A DNA stretch of 5,148 nt from an uncultured bacterium (GTDB lineage: Bacteria > Desulfobacterota > WTBG01), in NCBI GenBank assembly GCA_938024025.1, contig CALJBY010000009.1, positions 1 to 5,148 on the forward strand. Reading direction: 5' to 3'. Position numbers and translations under genes: made by a program. Positions 1 to 4,659 of the stretch are shown here, piece after piece. The notes under the pieces were generated by a model. The model made no database searches and was not told where the DNA came from. It saw nothing but the letters and a program-made list of their open reading frames with translations. Numbering within the stretch: position 1 is the first letter of the stretch; every line of letters begins with the position of its first letter.

Positions 1-131
1 GGGTAGCATATCACCACATATTGTATCTCAGTAGTGTCCCAACGTTTTATTAAAAAAATCAGAAAAAAGATGCAATATTAATGGGTTGTGAAGAAAAAAG
101 ACCTGCATCGATTTGAATTTCAGGTTACTAT

Positions 132-162
132 TTTGCCTTTCCATTTTGAAAGGAGAGGCAAA
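132..162 (+). promoter_or_regulatory. Hairpin covering the transposase ribosome binding site
   Basis: TTTGCC (132-137) pairs with GGCAAA (157-162), and inside it TTTC (138-141) pairs with GAAA (148-151) around a six-base loop. An alternative fold pairs CCTTTC (136-141) with GAAAGG (148-153). In both folds the Shine-Dalgarno AGGAG (151-155) lies in or inside the structure, and the outer stem reaches the A of the ATG at 162. Insertion-sequence transposases often hide their start in such a structure so that read-through from outside promoters is not translated. The fold is seen by eye; the role is inference. Confidence 0.4.
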
Positions 163-359
163 TGTTTGCAGGGGCTACTATCTTTACACAGATCATGGAA
201 CTCCTTCCATGGAGACGTTTTCACACATGTGTGAGCAGGTATCAAGGCGATTACAAAGTCAAGACATTCAGATGTGCCGAGCACTTTCGCGTGATGGCCT
301 TTGCACAGTTAACCTATATAAGAGAGGGGGTCAAACCTACACTGTTTACTTTTAAGTAG
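162..359 (+). pseudogene. IS4-type transposase, N-terminal fragment (DUF4372-like)
   Basis: The reading frame gives 65 residues. Residues 1-52 match the N-terminal domain (DUF4372 type) that precedes the DDE catalytic domain in one group of IS4-family transposases: a start resembling M-x-A-G-x-T-x-F-x-Q-x-M, then FLP-like, F-x-x-CV-x-RY-x-GD, KV-x-x-F-x-C and the hallmark MAFAQLTY at residues 45-52. A good Shine-Dalgarno (AGGAG, 151-155) precedes the ATG. The family protein is several hundred residues long, so the whole DDE catalytic part is missing. Family likeness stops around residue 55, and from 327 the frame runs into a hairpin, adding about ten meaningless residues before TAG at 357-359. 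It cannot be an active transposase. The left end of the original element should lie in 1-130, but I could not define its terminal repeat. Confidence 0.75.
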
Positions 360-378
360 GTAGTGTAGGTTTGACCCC
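327..378. repeat. Long perfect hairpin at a mobile-element junction
   Basis: GGGGTCAAACCTACACT at 327-343 is the exact inverse of 362-378. The 18 bases between continue the pairing with three G-T wobbles and then TACT (347-350) with AGTA (355-358), giving a stem of about 24 pairs and a four-base loop. The hairpin starts exactly where the transposase fragment stops, and ends where the serine-recombinase fragment stops. The GGGGTCA-type stem resembles palindromes mobilised by IS200-like or REP-associated tyrosine transposases, but no such gene is in view. It could instead be a scar left by deletion between two elements. No T-run follows in either direction, so a terminator is unlikely. Confidence 0.7.
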
Positions 379-581
379 AACGATTTACATCCACAGATTA
401 CTTCCTGTATCCCGGGTCGGTTCAAGTCCTTCCCCGAGTAACCTGCGTCCCTGGCTATACGTATTAATTCTTAGTCATTGGCCACACAGTATGCCCGGAG
501 CTTTTCCTCCTAGGCGTCAAGTGATACACCTGTCAGCGCTTGCTCTTAGGTACTCACCCACACATATCCTATAGCTCTCAT
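379..581 (-). pseudogene. Serine recombinase (resolvase/invertase), truncated and interrupted by stops
   Basis: Read on the minus strand from the ATG at 581-579, one frame gives MRAIGYVWVST-stop-EQALTGVSLDA-stop-EEKLRAYCVAND-stop and then a stretch with RDAGYSGKDLNRPGIQE. This is the N-terminal catalytic domain of a serine recombinase: GYVRVST with the nucleophilic serine (present here at residue 10), an EEQ-type segment, GVSLDAQ, and the D-A-G-x-SGK-x-L-x-RPG-x-Q block. Stops lie at 548-546 (TAA), 512-510 (TAG) and 473-471 (TAA). The conserved Arg of VRVS is Trp. The frame itself is intact, so damage is by point mutation. A nearly ideal Shine-Dalgarno (AAGGAGGTGAT, about 595-585) still precedes the start. 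About 67 codons remain before the hairpin at 378; the rest of the catalytic domain and the DNA-binding part are gone. Confidence 0.8.
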
Positions 582-708
582 GGTATCACCTCCTTTTATG
601 AGAATTTCCGGGAAGAAAATTTTGCAAGGCTCGTACCAAGAGAAGTAAAATACGAGTGGTTGTATGTGCTTAATTAATAATACGAAGGGTTGGGGTAGGT
701 TGAAGTAA

Positions 709-732
709 TGTTTGGTTCCCGGGAACCAAACA
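709..732 (-). terminator. Perfect palindrome, possible terminator of the FDBR-like gene
   Basis: TGTTTGGTTCCC (709-720) is followed directly by its inverse (721-732), a 24-base perfect palindrome about 60 bases past the stop of the minus-strand gene. As RNA it would form a stem of ten pairs closed by a four-base CCGG loop. The sequence after it on the minus strand (TTACTTCA) is not U-rich, so it is not a textbook intrinsic terminator. It could also be a protein-binding palindrome. Confidence 0.35.
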
Positions 733-743
733 CAAATGGGAGG

Positions 744-761
744 TTGGTTTTCCCAAACCAA
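744..761 (-). terminator. Small hairpin downstream of the FDBR-like gene
   Basis: TTGGTTT (744-750) pairs with AAACCAA (755-761) around a four-base loop, about 30 bases past the stop codon of the minus-strand gene. No T-run follows. Together with the palindrome at 709-732 it could protect or end the transcript; this is inference from position. Confidence 0.25.
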
Positions 762-790
762 TGGAGATAACTGGTGCAATATTCAGGTGC

Positions 791-1495
791 TTATATTCCA
801 AAAAACATTTCAAAGGCCCGGTTAACGCCTTCCTTCTTGCCGAAAAATACTTTATTACCTTTAACTCCCGGGTCATGTTCCACGACTGTTTCAAGGTAGC
901 GGTCGAAATTTTCCTTCGCTTTGAAAAGCGCTTCACCTTCAAGCGCCGGGCTCTGAGCCACGTATTCTGAAAAGGCGTCAAGATATTCTTTCACCAGCGC
1001 TAAGACTCGCTCCTCCTGCGCAGCCTTTATTTTCAGCCGGCAGGCCGCTCGTGAGTTCACAAGATTAGTAACACCCCCTTTTGCCTCCTGCTGAAAGGTC
1101 ATCAGATCACCGTATCGGTTTCTGATATTCATGAGCGAGTCAAAAAAGGGCTTGTCGTGTTCAAGCTCGGCAACATCGCCGGTGCGGTGCACATCAAGGA
1201 CCACCAAGATATTTTTGCCCATGTAAACCACCTCACAGATCAGGGCAGGAAGGTCATATTCGATCCTGGCACGCATGAATGTAGAAAAAATCCTCACGAA
1301 GACCGGAAGTGAAATACGAAGGCACGAGATGCGAAGCAGCTTATCAGTGCTGTAAACCTCACCGTCCATCCCCAGAAGGCCGAGCATGCGTATAGGGCGC
1401 ACCGGCAGGGGATACTTAAGCTGAACCTGGTCGAGGTTGAAATGTTTTTTAAGGCCGTCGACAATTTCACTGTGTATGTTTGCTAAAGAACCCAT
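791..1495 (-). CDS. Ferredoxin-dependent bilin reductase-like protein (234 aa)
   Basis: FDBR enzymes reduce biliverdin or related linear tetrapyrroles with electrons from ferredoxin, using no organic cofactor. The 234 residues fit the family's usual size (about 240-250). Against PcyA as I remember it, three blocks align with the same spacing. Residues 48-55 (Y-x-T-x-x-x-x-R) match the block before the central strand. Residues 80-90 (YDLPALICEVV) match Y-G-L-P-L-F-G-C-D-I-V, placing Glu88 at the catalytic Asp105 and Ser71 at His88 of PcyA. At the end, Y200, D208 and FFG (217-219) match Y-x7-ND and AFG, followed by an aromatic-rich tail. Overall identity is low, and the His-Asp catalytic pair is Ser-Glu, so the substrate is probably not ordinary biliverdin. 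There is no signal peptide. The start at 1495 has a strong GAGGGGGG Shine-Dalgarno six bases away. The gene diverges from the UbiD gene. The fold is likely; the reaction is unknown. Confidence 0.7.
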   Translation of the reverse strand: MGSLANIHSEIVDGLKKHFNLDQVQLKYPLPVRPIRMLGLLGMDGEVYSTDKLLRISCLRISLPVFVRIFSTFMRARIEYDLPALICEVVYMGKNILVVLDVHRTGDVAELEHDKPFFDSLMNIRNRYGDLMTFQQEAKGGVTNLVNSRAACRLKIKAAQEERVLALVKEYLDAFSEYVAQSPALEGEALFKAKENFDRYLETVVEHDPGVKGNKVFFGKKEGVNRAFEMFFGI

Positions 1496-1517
1496 GATTT
1501 ACCCCCCTCACTTAGAA

Positions 1518-1546
1518 TTTATATAATGATGCCCCTTGTCTGTCAT
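1518..1546 (-). promoter_or_regulatory. Sigma-70-type promoter for the minus-strand FDBR-like gene
   Basis: On the minus strand, ATGACA (1546-1541) and TATAAA (1523-1518) are separated by exactly 17 bases; each matches five of six consensus bases. Transcription would start near 1511, giving a leader of only about 15 bases that contains the Shine-Dalgarno at 1508-1502. Confidence 0.5.
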
Positions 1547-1562
1547 ACACATGAATTAATTA

Positions 1563-1607
1563 TCATCCATACGCGAATCCGTCAATCATAATCACGCTCA
1601 TCCATAC
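1563..1607. repeat. Direct repeat TCATCCATAC, 35 bp apart
   Basis: TCATCCATAC occurs at 1563-1572 and again at 1598-1607; the copies continue as GC and AC. They sit upstream of the minus-strand promoter at a spacing of about three and a half helical turns. They could be binding sites for a regulator of the divergent genes, but the match is short. Confidence 0.35.
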
Positions 1608-1701
1608 ACCATATACAGTATGTCAGGGATTAAGTGAACAACCTTAACATACTACCATAAATTCCACCTTTCAGAAGGTCCAAAAATTTTGTGCTTCCAA
1701 A

Positions 1702-1808
1702 GAGACTGTCGAAAAACCCTAAAACACCAGTTTTGTGCTTTGTAACTATTTGATTTAACTATGCTTAAATTTAAAGAAAATGCAAATTTGGACTTTTTCG
1801 ACAGTCTC
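1702..1808. mobile_element. MITE-like element with 15-bp terminal inverted repeats
   Basis: GAGACTGTCGAAAAA (1702-1716) is the perfect inverse of 1794-1808, with 77 AT-rich bases between and no coding frame. Ends of the GACTGTCGAAAAA type are familiar to me from bacterial insertion-sequence termini, so this is most simply a non-autonomous deletion derivative moved by a transposase elsewhere. AAA flanks both sides (1699-1701 and 1809-1811), which could be a short target duplication but carries little information. TTTTGTGCTT occurs both just outside (1687-1696) and inside (1731-1740). As RNA it would form a stem-loop with a large loop. Confidence 0.65.
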
Positions 1809-1858
1809 AAATCTATGTTACAGTAAAATCCTCCGAGCGTGACCTCTGATTGTTGCAA

Positions 1859-1870
1859 GAAATATAAACT
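1859..1870 (+). promoter_or_regulatory. Shared upstream motif, copy 1
   Basis: GAAATATAAACT here is identical to 4509-4520, and both are followed by one variable base and TTTT. This copy lies about 170 bases before the UbiD start, the other about 140 bases before the second FDBR-like gene. A common regulator site is possible; function is inference. Confidence 0.35.
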
Positions 1871-1942
1871 ATTTTGCGCATTTTAGGCACTGCACTATTT
1901 TGGTCAATACATCACCTCAGAAAAGTTTTTCCATTTTTCCCT

Positions 1943-1971
1943 TTGACAAAATAGCATATGTCTAATATGAC
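1943..1971 (+). promoter_or_regulatory. Possible promoter of the UbiD gene, upstream
   Basis: TTGACA (1943-1948) is a perfect -35 hexamer. A 17-base spacer leads to TATGAC (1966-1971), a four-of-six -10 match. An alternative -10, TAATAT (1963-1968), gives a spacer of only 14. This is a plausible but imperfect sigma-70 promoter about 65 bases before the UbiD ribosome binding site. Confidence 0.4.
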
Positions 1972-1979
1972 GTTACAGT

Positions 1980-2005
1980 GAGATAATTAAATATATCTCT
2001 ATAAT
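1980..2005 (+). promoter_or_regulatory. Palindrome abutting a TATAAT box before the UbiD gene
   Basis: GAGATA (1980-1985) and TATCTC (1994-1999) form an inverted repeat with an eight-base centre, directly followed by TATAAT (2000-2005), a perfect -10 box. Transcription would begin near 2012, leaving a 30-base leader with the Shine-Dalgarno at 2031-2035. No good -35 lies at 17 bases; TTACAG (1973-1978) is 21 away. A palindrome between the core elements is a typical place for a repressor, or for an activator that compensates a poor -35. Confidence 0.35.
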
Positions 2006-2042
2006 GCAGTTAGTTATTAACTCAGTAAAGGGAGGATTAACC

Positions 2043-3602
2043 ATGAACAAGAAAGGCATAGTTTCAGCAGTATCAACCTTCATCTTGGTCCTGTCCTTTT
2101 GCGTCCCCTCATTCAGTGCAGAGAAAGTGAAGACCACGGGACCATACAACTCTTTGCGTGAGTACGTTGCGGCACTTGAGGCACGAGGCAGAGTTTTGAG
2201 AGTAAAGGAGATAGATCAGGACAACTACGAGGGTACGGCACTCATGTTTCGGCTCATCGACGAATATGGTGCTGACCGCGCTCCTGCCCTCTTGTTTGAG
2301 AGAATAAAGATCGATGGCGAGTGGAGAGAAGGCCCAATGCTCGCAAATATTTTCTGTGGCTGGGACACTGCAGCCATGGTCTTTGGCGTAGAGAAGGTAA
2401 CGGACAACCAGAAGGATATGTATGGGGCTGTCATAGACAAGATGGCAACCCAGGTAGATGAAGGAGGTCGGTGGAAGCAGATACCACCGGTTACGGTGGA
2501 CAAGAGTAAAGCTCCCTGTAAAGAGGTGATCATAACAGGAGACGCGGTGGATGTAACCAAGTATCCCTGGTTTAAGAACAATCCGGCTGATGTGGGACGC
2601 TATATCAATACCGGTGCTAATTTCACGGAAGACCCTGAGCTGGGCCGCAACGTGGGCACCTACCGGTGCCAGGTCAAGGGGAAAAAGAAGATCGGCTTCA
2701 ACCCGTCACCTGGCCACCATGGATGGCATCACATGAGAAGGGCAAAGCAAAGGGGTGAGAAGGTGGCCCAGGTAGCCATCGCCCTTGGCACAGACCCTAT
2801 TGTCTATTCCATGAGTTCCATCGGCATCGCTGAACTGGGAGAAGATGAACTGGACTTTGCCGGAGGGTTTATGGGAAAACCGGTAGAACTCGTAAAATGC
2901 GAAACCAGTGACCTCTTAGTTCCCGCCAATGCTGAAATGATCATTGAAGGAGAAGTGCCCACCGGAGAAATGGAAGAAGAAGGCCCCTATGGTGAGATGT
3001 TCGGGTACCTGGGAAGCAAGAAAACAACCTTCTATATCAACATAAAGGCTATCACCCATCGAAAGAAGCCGTTCTTCTACAATTCCTTCACCGGCATGAC
3101 GCAGACCACGCACATGATACCCTGGCAGGCATCAAATTTCTTCAAACTGAAAAAAATGATTCCCTATCTGCTGGCCTCCTATGAACCCCACGAGGCCATT
3201 GGAATAAAGATCTTAAGCATCGACAAGAAATTCCCGGGGCAGGGAATAGCAGCGGGGCAGATAGCGGCCGGGAGTCCTAGTGGTAAGATCTACATCGTAG
3301 TGGACAAGGACGTTGACGTGATGAACCTCACCGAGGTGCTCCATACCGTTGCCACGAGATGGCAGCCCCACCCCGCAACCCTCATTATTCCCCAAAGCAA
3401 CAATTTTGGAGTAGACCCGAGCCTGCCCAGCCGATTTCTCACCAGCAAGGTTGTCATCGATGCGACTCGCCAGCTTCCAGCAGAAGGGGGCCCGAAATCG
3501 TTTGCTCCCTTAAACCGCAACCTTCTGAAGGACAAAGCTCCACAGTCCTTCGAGATAGTAGAAACAAAATGGTCTGAATATTTAAAAGAGTTGAGGAAGT
3601 GA
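2043..3602 (+). CDS. UbiD-family prenyl-FMN decarboxylase with apparent signal peptide (519 aa)
   Basis: UbiD enzymes reversibly decarboxylate aromatic or unsaturated acids using prenylated FMN, made by UbiX, with Mn and K. All key residues are visible by spacing against Fdc1/UbiD: metal ligands N203, H226 and E269; cofactor-site R208 in N-V-G-T-Y-R; and the catalytic E313 and E318 in EGPYGE. VPANAE (293-298) and DPIVYS (251-256) are further family marks. The start at 2043 is chosen because GGAGG (2031-2035) lies seven bases before it; the in-frame ATG at 2004 overlaps a TATAAT box. Residues 1-26 look like a Sec signal peptide: MNKKG, a hydrophobic run (6-20), then PSFSA-EK. There is no twin-Arg motif, and the Cys20 context (LSFC) is a poor lipobox. 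The part after the leader, about 493 residues, equals a full UbiD, so the leader is an addition. The SDR gene follows after 74 bases. Family assignment is sure; substrate is unknown and no UbiX gene is in view. Confidence 0.93.
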   Translation: MNKKGIVSAVSTFILVLSFCVPSFSAEKVKTTGPYNSLREYVAALEARGRVLRVKEIDQDNYEGTALMFRLIDEYGADRAPALLFERIKIDGEWREGPMLANIFCGWDTAAMVFGVEKVTDNQKDMYGAVIDKMATQVDEGGRWKQIPPVTVDKSKAPCKEVIITGDAVDVTKYPWFKNNPADVGRYINTGANFTEDPELGRNVGTYRCQVKGKKKIGFNPSPGHHGWHHMRRAKQRGEKVAQVAIALGTDPIVYSMSSIGIAELGEDELDFAGGFMGKPVELVKCETSDLLVPANAEMIIEGEVPTGEMEEEGPYGEMFGYLGSKKTTFYINIKAITHRKKPFFYNSFTGMTQTTHMIPWQASNFFKLKKMIPYLLASYEPHEAIGIKILSIDKKFPGQGIAAGQIAAGSPSGKIYIVVDKDVDVMNLTEVLHTVATRWQPHPATLIIPQSNNFGVDPSLPSRFLTSKVVIDATRQLPAEGGPKSFAPLNRNLLKDKAPQSFEIVETKWSEYLKELRK

Positions 3603-3676
3603 AGCAATCAGGAGATTGAGAAGAGAGTGTTGTAAGAATCATGCCACAAGGAATTACTTTTCCAAGAGGATTAGCT

Positions 3677-4435
3677 ATGAGGCTCAAAGATAAAATTTCC
3701 CTTGTTACCGGTTCAGCAGGAAACATAGGTGCCTGCACAGCAATGCGATTCTCAGAGGAAGGCGCTACCGTCATACTCAGTGATATCAACAAGGAGGGTT
3801 GTAAAAAAACACTCCAGGAGATAGAGGACAAGGGGAGCAGGGTCGACATGATACCGGCAGATCTGACCAGGGAGTATGACATTGTAAAGTTGTTTTCCCA
3901 GGTGAGGGAGAAGTACGGCCGCCTCGATATTCTGGCAAACATTGCCGGAGGCGATTACGAACCCATGGTCGACCTGGATGAGGTGAGCGATGAGAAGATG
4001 AGCTATAACATTGCTGTCAACTTAAAGTCCTGTATCTTTTGCTGTCGCGAGGTGGCCAAAATTATGAAAGACCAGCAGTACGGAAAGATTATCAATATGG
4101 CTTCTATCGCAGTGAAGGGAAACCTCGGCCAGCTTTCCTACTCGGCTGCCAAAGGGGGTGTGTCCTCCTTCACCCGGACCCTGGCACTCACCCTGGGGAT
4201 GTACAATATAAATGTGAATGCCATCGCTCCCGGCCTCATTGAGGTAGATGTAATAAAGAATGCCATAGGACCGGAGATGTGGAAGGCTCTGAAAGAAGAC
4301 CAGGAGGCAAGTCATCCCCTGGGAAGGATAGGACAACCCATTGATGTAGCCAACTGCGCAGTGTTTCTCGCCTCCGACGAGGCATCCTTCATAACGGGAC
4401 AACTTATCGAAGTAACCGGAGGGTCCAGGCTCTGA
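3677..4435 (+). CDS. Short-chain dehydrogenase/reductase, classical NAD-type (252 aa)
   Basis: This is a cytoplasmic oxidoreductase interconverting an alcohol and a ketone. Classical SDR marks appear in order: the nucleotide loop T11-G-S-A-G-N-I-G18, Asp36 at the end of the second strand (VILSD), which favours NAD(H) over NADP(H), D62 near the adenine, N88-I-A-G91, and the catalytic set N115, S143, Y155 and K159 (YSAAK). N181-A-I-A-P-G186 and the C-terminal VTGG follow. The Ser-Tyr spacing is one residue shorter than usual. The start at 3677 is preferred over the in-frame ATG at 3641: AAGAGG (3664-3669) precedes it at good spacing, and MRLKDKISLVTG is the normal SDR beginning. The length is typical. 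It lies 74 bases after the UbiD gene with no terminator between, so they are probably co-transcribed and act in one pathway. FabG-like by appearance, but a catabolic role is more likely than fatty-acid synthesis here. Confidence 0.92.
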   Translation: MRLKDKISLVTGSAGNIGACTAMRFSEEGATVILSDINKEGCKKTLQEIEDKGSRVDMIPADLTREYDIVKLFSQVREKYGRLDILANIAGGDYEPMVDLDEVSDEKMSYNIAVNLKSCIFCCREVAKIMKDQQYGKIINMASIAVKGNLGQLSYSAAKGGVSSFTRTLALTLGMYNINVNAIAPGLIEVDVIKNAIGPEMWKALKEDQEASHPLGRIGQPIDVANCAVFLASDEASFITGQLIEVTGGSRL

Positions 4436-4508
4436 GGTTTTTGGCCTTCATAGTACATTGAATGTATAACTAACTCCCCTCTGAAAGTGACTGAAGATAG
4501 TGGCACAT

Positions 4509-4520
4509 GAAATATAAACT
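4509..4520 (+). promoter_or_regulatory. Shared upstream motif, copy 2
   Basis: GAAATATAAACT is identical to 1859-1870, and the likeness goes on as one variable base, TTTT, three variable bases and CATT. The copy lies 68 bases before the -35 box of the last gene's promoter, where an activator could bind. Confidence 0.35.
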
Positions 4521-4576
4521 TTTTTCTTCATTGTGGCAAACGGAATAGAGCATGTCAAAGATACGGGCACATGTAC

Positions 4577-4606
4577 TTGACGCACGGAGAGGGAACACTC
4601 TACAAT
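4577..4606 (+). promoter_or_regulatory. Sigma-70-type promoter for the second FDBR-like gene
   Basis: TTGACG (4577-4582) and TACAAT (4601-4606) are separated by 18 bases; each matches five of six consensus bases. Transcription would start near 4613, giving a leader of about 47 bases that ends in the GGAGG ribosome binding site (4647-4651). Confidence 0.55.
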
Positions 4607-4659
4607 AAATAGTCACGTTGGCAGATGCCTATCTCACTATAAAGATGGAGGACAACATA

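Larger units (their letters stand above)
582..790. other. Intergenic region with two hairpins, no gene
   Basis: This stretch lies between the broken recombinase and the end of the minus-strand FDBR-like gene. I find no coding frame with family likeness. It holds a perfect 24-base palindrome (709-732), a small hairpin (744-761) and a weaker inverted pair, CTCGTA (630-635) with TACGAG (651-656). The part next to 581 carries the recombinase ribosome binding site. Confidence 0.6.
1496..2042. other. Divergent intergenic region (547 bp)
   Basis: This is the shared upstream region of the minus-strand FDBR-like gene and the plus-strand UbiD gene. It is AT-rich and has no credible gene; the 68-codon minus frame at 1652-1858 runs through a repeat element and has no ribosome binding site that I can see. 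It contains a minus-strand promoter (1518-1546), a direct repeat of TCATCCATAC (1563-1572 and 1598-1607), a MITE-like element (1702-1808), a 12-base motif also found upstream of the last gene (1859-1870), and promoter-like sequences with a palindrome just before the UbiD gene. Confidence 0.7.
4436..4659. other. Intergenic region (224 bp) with promoter and repeats
   Basis: No gene is seen. It holds a 13-base palindrome, TACATT-G-AATGTA (4454-4466), just after the SDR stop, the second copy of the shared motif (4509-4520), GGCACATG twice 64 bases apart (4502-4509 and 4566-4573), and a good promoter (4577-4606). The size of the gap and the promoter suggest the last gene can be transcribed separately from the UbiD-SDR pair. 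Confidence 0.6.

Noticed and set aside
371..574. Plus-strand open frame of 67 codons
   Set aside because: It is antisense to the serine recombinase relic, whose family motifs are clear on the minus strand; it shows no ribosome binding site or family likeness.
379..581. Stop codons in the recombinase as recoding or a variant genetic code
   Set aside because: Both TAA and TAG occur, at positions expected to be Gln and Trp, and the gene is truncated; the neighbouring genes read normally with standard stops. Decay explains it better.
1702..1808. Inverted repeat as a CRISPR or intrinsic terminator
   Set aside because: There is only one pair of arms with a 77-base centre and no regular repeat-spacer pattern; the loop is far too large for a terminator.
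1652..1858. Minus-strand open frame of 68 codons
   Set aside because: It runs through both ends of the MITE-like element and AT-rich spacer and has no visible ribosome binding site or known motif.
2004..2042. Upstream ATG extending the UbiD protein by 13 residues
   Set aside because: The ATG overlaps a TATAAT box and lacks a ribosome binding site, while the ATG at 2043 has GGAGG at ideal spacing and begins a well-formed signal peptide.
3641..3676. Upstream ATG extending the SDR by 12 residues
   Set aside because: No good ribosome binding site precedes it, and SDRs of this type begin just before the K-x-x-LVTG strand, as given by the start at 3677.
3454..3942. Minus-strand open frame of 162 codons spanning the UbiD-SDR junction
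   Set aside because: It is antisense to two strongly supported genes with complete catalytic motifs, and its translation has no recognisable pattern.
4501..4520. TGGCAC as a sigma-54 -24 element
   Set aside because: No GC dinucleotide lies at the required -12 spacing, and a sound sigma-70 promoter lies downstream.
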